DNA from: Chloroflexi bacterium RBG_16_57_11
GTDB taxonomy: Bacteria > Chloroflexota > Anaerolineae > Anaerolineales > UBA4823
Reading direction: 5' to 3'
Length of the DNA stretch: 7,652 bases
Assembly: GCA_001795165.1 (NCBI GenBank)
Contig: MGNS01000010.1
Coordinates: 1-7,652 of the forward strand
Position numbers and translations under genes: made by a program. The notes under the pieces were generated by a model. The model had not been told where the DNA came from, ran no database searches, and was given only the letters and a program-made list of their open reading frames with translations. Numbering within the stretch: position 1 is the first letter of the stretch; every line of letters starts with the position of its first letter. Shown here piece by piece: positions 5,682 through 7,652 of the stretch.

Positions 5682-7382
5682 TCACTCGTCTTCGAATAAT
5701 TCTTTGAGATACTTTTCCCGGTTCGCTGAACGGGAAATCTTGCCACTGGAGGTCTTAATCAGCCAGCGCTTGTTGACCAATCTGACGTCCGCTAGCGCCA
5801 CCTCGCTGCGTTGCACAATTCGTCTCCGCAGCTCCATTTCAATCTGTTGTTTCTCTTCATCGTTGCCGGCGTTGTTTTCCACCTCGCAGATCATCACCAC
5901 GTTTTCAGACCCTAAGCTCTTGTCGAACAGGCCAAACGCCACGCAGCGACCAGGGATGATGCCGGCGGTGGTGTTGGCAATTGCTTCCAGGTCCTGGGGG
6001 TAAATGTTTTTACCACCGACGATGATCAGGTCTTTTTTACGGCCTGTGATGTACAGTTCACCACCCACAATGTAACCCATATCGCCTGTCAGGTACCAGC
6101 CGTCACGCATTGCCAGGGCAGTGAGCTCGGGGCGCAGGTAATATCCGCTCAGCATACAGTCGCTGCGCAAAGCGATTTCCCCGATATACCGATCTGGTAG
6201 TTGATTGCCATGCTCTCCCACCACACAAATTTGTGTGCCGGGGATGGAGAAACCACAACTGACCAACGGTGTGGAAACCGCCAGGTCCGGCCGGTCCGGG
6301 TCAGCCTTACGCTGCTCTTGCAGCTTGCGGGTATTCACCCAGTCGACCGGGGCTTTCTGGCCGACCGGGTACTGTGTCACCGCAAAGGTGTTCTCGGCCA
6401 TGGCGTAGCAAGAGGAGAGGGCTTGTTCGTTGAGTCCATAGGGGCCGAATTTATTAAGGAAAACCTGGTGGCTGTCCATCCAGACTGGCTCGGAGCAATT
6501 GATGAAGGCGCGCATGCTGGATAAATCTAACTCCTCCATATCCCGTGGACGGATCGCCCGCGCAGAGTGGTTATAAGCGAAGTTGGGCAGCCAGCATAAT
6601 GTGCCATGGTGCCTGTGGATAGCCTGCATCAAGATCTTTGGATCGCGCACCCACTTGAAAGGCGACATGAGCACCAGCGGCACGCCGCACACCAGCGGCA
6701 TGACAAAGCCTGCAATTAAGCCCATATCATGGTACAGCGGTAGCCAGCTGATCACAACATCCTGTGCGTTCAAACGGATCGCCTGGCGATAGGCGCGGAT
6801 TTGGTTTAAGACCGAGCGGTGTGAGAGCGCCACGCCTTTCTGCAGCCCGGTTGTGCCGCTGCTGTGCTGTAAAAAAGCGATTTTTTCCGCCGAATGGTTG
6901 GGCCAGAACGCGCTTTCTGGTGGGTTCGCTTTCACCTGGGGCACCTCGGCGGTGCTTAAAACCCTGGTGCCCGTCTCTGCCAGCAGCTTGCTCAAATGAT
7001 CCTTGAATTCCGGGAAGGTGATCACAGCCTTGGCTTTGGAATGCATCACCAGGGCTCTAACCTGTTCCAGATAAATGGCCGGGTCGAGTTTTTCGGTCAG
7101 GTAGGGGAAAATTGAGGCAATCGCTCCCAGGTACATCGCTCCCCAGAACGCGTACAGCAGCATCTGCGAGTGTTGCAAGACCAGGATGACCAGATCATTT
7201 TCCTCGACGCCAATCTCTCGCAATGCCCTGGAATAGGTCAGCGCCTCACCATGGAAACGTGCTGTCGAGATGGATTCTTCACCCCCGTCGTCGTCGATAA
7301 AGACCAACGCCAGGCGAGAGTGATCCGTCTGGGCGCCTTGGATGATCGATTGGGTTAGTGTCTGGTAGGTCTCGTCTGGCAT
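5682..7382 (-). CDS. Fatty acyl-AMP ligase (FAAL)-like adenylate-forming enzyme
   Basis: The 566-residue protein is a complete ANL-superfamily adenylating enzyme. Visible motifs are the P-loop HSSGTTGLQKG (173-183), WLPLYHDMGLI (213-223), the A5-type YAMAE (326-330), YLTGDMGY (430-437), the hinge GRKKD (447-451), and TSSGKISR (544-551) with the probable catalytic Lys548. LYHDMGLI, LVSCG (373-377), YPQDLE (461-466) and TSSGK are patterns of FAALs rather than of acyl-CoA synthetases. FAALs form acyl-adenylates from free fatty acids and ATP and pass the acyl group to a carrier protein instead of CoA. I cannot confirm the FAAL-specific insertion by eye. The carrier protein gene follows after 36 bases, which supports this role. 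No polyketide synthase or acyltransferase is in the window. The ATG at 7382 is preceded by GGGAAAG with a gap of about 10 bases, an ordinary to weak site. Confidence 0.88.
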   Translation of the reverse strand: MPDETYQTLTQSIIQGAQTDHSRLALVFIDDDGGEESISTARFHGEALTYSRALREIGVEENDLVILVLQHSQMLLYAFWGAMYLGAIASIFPYLTEKLDPAIYLEQVRALVMHSKAKAVITFPEFKDHLSKLLAETGTRVLSTAEVPQVKANPPESAFWPNHSAEKIAFLQHSSGTTGLQKGVALSHRSVLNQIRAYRQAIRLNAQDVVISWLPLYHDMGLIAGFVMPLVCGVPLVLMSPFKWVRDPKILMQAIHRHHGTLCWLPNFAYNHSARAIRPRDMEELDLSSMRAFINCSEPVWMDSHQVFLNKFGPYGLNEQALSSCYAMAENTFAVTQYPVGQKAPVDWVNTRKLQEQRKADPDRPDLAVSTPLVSCGFSIPGTQICVVGEHGNQLPDRYIGEIALRSDCMLSGYYLRPELTALAMRDGWYLTGDMGYIVGGELYITGRKKDLIIVGGKNIYPQDLEAIANTTAGIIPGRCVAFGLFDKSLGSENVVMICEVENNAGNDEEKQQIEMELRRRIVQRSEVALADVRLVNKRWLIKTSSGKISRSANREKYLKELFEDE

Positions 7383-7464
7383 AGTGTAATGACTTTCCCT
7401 TATGGGAGTTCCCGCAGGTAAAAGATTTTATCATGACTTCCCTGTTGCGCCTCGCCTAAAGCCG
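7383..7464. promoter_or_regulatory. Divergent intergenic region between ligase and GT2 genes
   Basis: About 80 bases separate the ligase start (minus) from the likely glycosyltransferase start (plus), so promoters for both directions are expected here. An AT-rich near-palindrome TAAAA-GA-TTTTA lies at 7419-7430 and overlaps the candidate -10 of the ligase. For the plus direction I see no convincing promoter or ribosome binding site. Confidence 0.45.
7425..7433 (-). promoter_or_regulatory. Candidate extended -10 promoter of the ligase/ACP operon
   Basis: On the minus strand this reads TGATAAAAT, that is TG-n-TAAAAT, a five-of-six match to TATAAT with the TG extension that can compensate for a poor -35. 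The -35 region is GC-rich and does not match. Transcription would start near 7418, giving a leader of about 35 bases before the ATG at 7382. Confidence 0.4.
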
Positions 7465-7652
7465 ATGGGTGGCATGGATTCCCCTCCTCCACACGATTCA
7501 CCTTCTGTTACCGTCCTGGTTCTGAACTGGAACGGCGCGGCTGTTTTGGCGCGCTGCCTGGAGGCCTTGCAGGCGCAGACCTTTCGCGATTTTGAAGTGC
7601 TGGTGCTGGACAATGCCTCCACGGACGGCTCTGTCGACGATGTGGAGACACG
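7465..7652 (+). CDS. Family 2 glycosyltransferase, N-terminal part (3' end cut by window)
   Basis: The frame is open to the right edge and encodes the start of a GT-A fold enzyme: first strand SVTVLVLNWNG, then a helix with CLEALQAQTF, then FEVLVLDNASTDGS. The LNWNG and DNASTDGS motifs are typical of GT2 rhamnosyltransferase-like (WbbL-type) enzymes, where the Asp of the DN-x-S-x-D stretch helps bind the nucleotide sugar. The product would be a cytoplasmic or membrane-associated transferase that adds a sugar to a surface glycan or lipid carrier. The donor and acceptor cannot be told from 62 residues. The start is uncertain: ATG 7465 and ATG 7474 are both in frame just before the first strand, and the frame stays open back to an ATG at 7402, but none has a good ribosome binding site. 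The gene is divergent from the ligase, sharing an 82-base gap if 7465 is right. Confidence 0.8.
   Translation, partial: MGGMDSPPPHDSPSVTVLVLNWNGAAVLARCLEALQAQTFRDFEVLVLDNASTDGSVDDVET

Noticed and set aside
6201..6524. 107-codon open frame on the plus strand
   Set aside because: It lies opposite the conserved ligase core including its A5 motif, and its translation shows no recognisable domain.
7433..7459. Eight-codon ORF (MTSLLRLA) upstream of the GT2 gene
   Set aside because: It has no ribosome binding site and overlaps the promoter region of the divergent gene; most likely chance.

Overview
The window looks like part of a cell-surface glycan and secreted-protein region, most likely from a bacterium of the phylum Chloroflexota (Anaerolineae-like). 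That assignment is an inference. It rests mainly on the large secreted beta-helix protein, whose last residues (FLPLTLR) resemble the 'YLPLV-R' type tail I remember from many extracellular Chloroflexota proteins. The mix of polysaccharide-type genes with a stand-alone acyl-AMP ligase and carrier protein fits but does not prove it. I see no rRNA, tRNA, CRISPR array, insertion sequence or phage gene.

Layout. Positions 2-2511 hold two plus-strand genes. The first is the 3' part of a SAM-dependent methyltransferase of the putative sugar O-methyltransferase type. It is followed after 35 bases by a polytopic membrane protein with the hallmarks of a GT-C glycosyltransferase. A non-coding stretch (2512-2779) carries a consensus -10 box, two inverted repeats and the ribosome binding sites of the next gene. 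Positions 2780-5389 encode an 869-residue exported protein: signal peptide, parallel beta-helix with Pmp-like GG-A-I and F-x-x-N repeats, an Ig-like segment, a BACON-like domain and the FLPLTLR tail.

Only 10 bases later begins a convergent minus-strand pair: an acyl carrier protein (5400-5645) and, transcribed before it, a fatty acyl-AMP ligase-like enzyme (5682-7382). A short divergent promoter region (7383-7464) separates this pair from the 5' end of a family 2 glycosyltransferase that runs off the window at 7652.

Working together (inference): the methyltransferase, the GT-C protein and the GT2 enzyme would build or decorate a surface glycan or glycolipid. The ligase would activate a fatty or other carboxylic acid as its adenylate and load it on the neighbouring carrier protein. 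No polyketide synthase or acyltransferase is visible, so the recipient of the acyl group is unknown. Acylation of the surface glycan, logically parallel to the DltA/DltC system, is one possibility. The beta-helix protein is probably a separate, independently transcribed surface or secreted protein.
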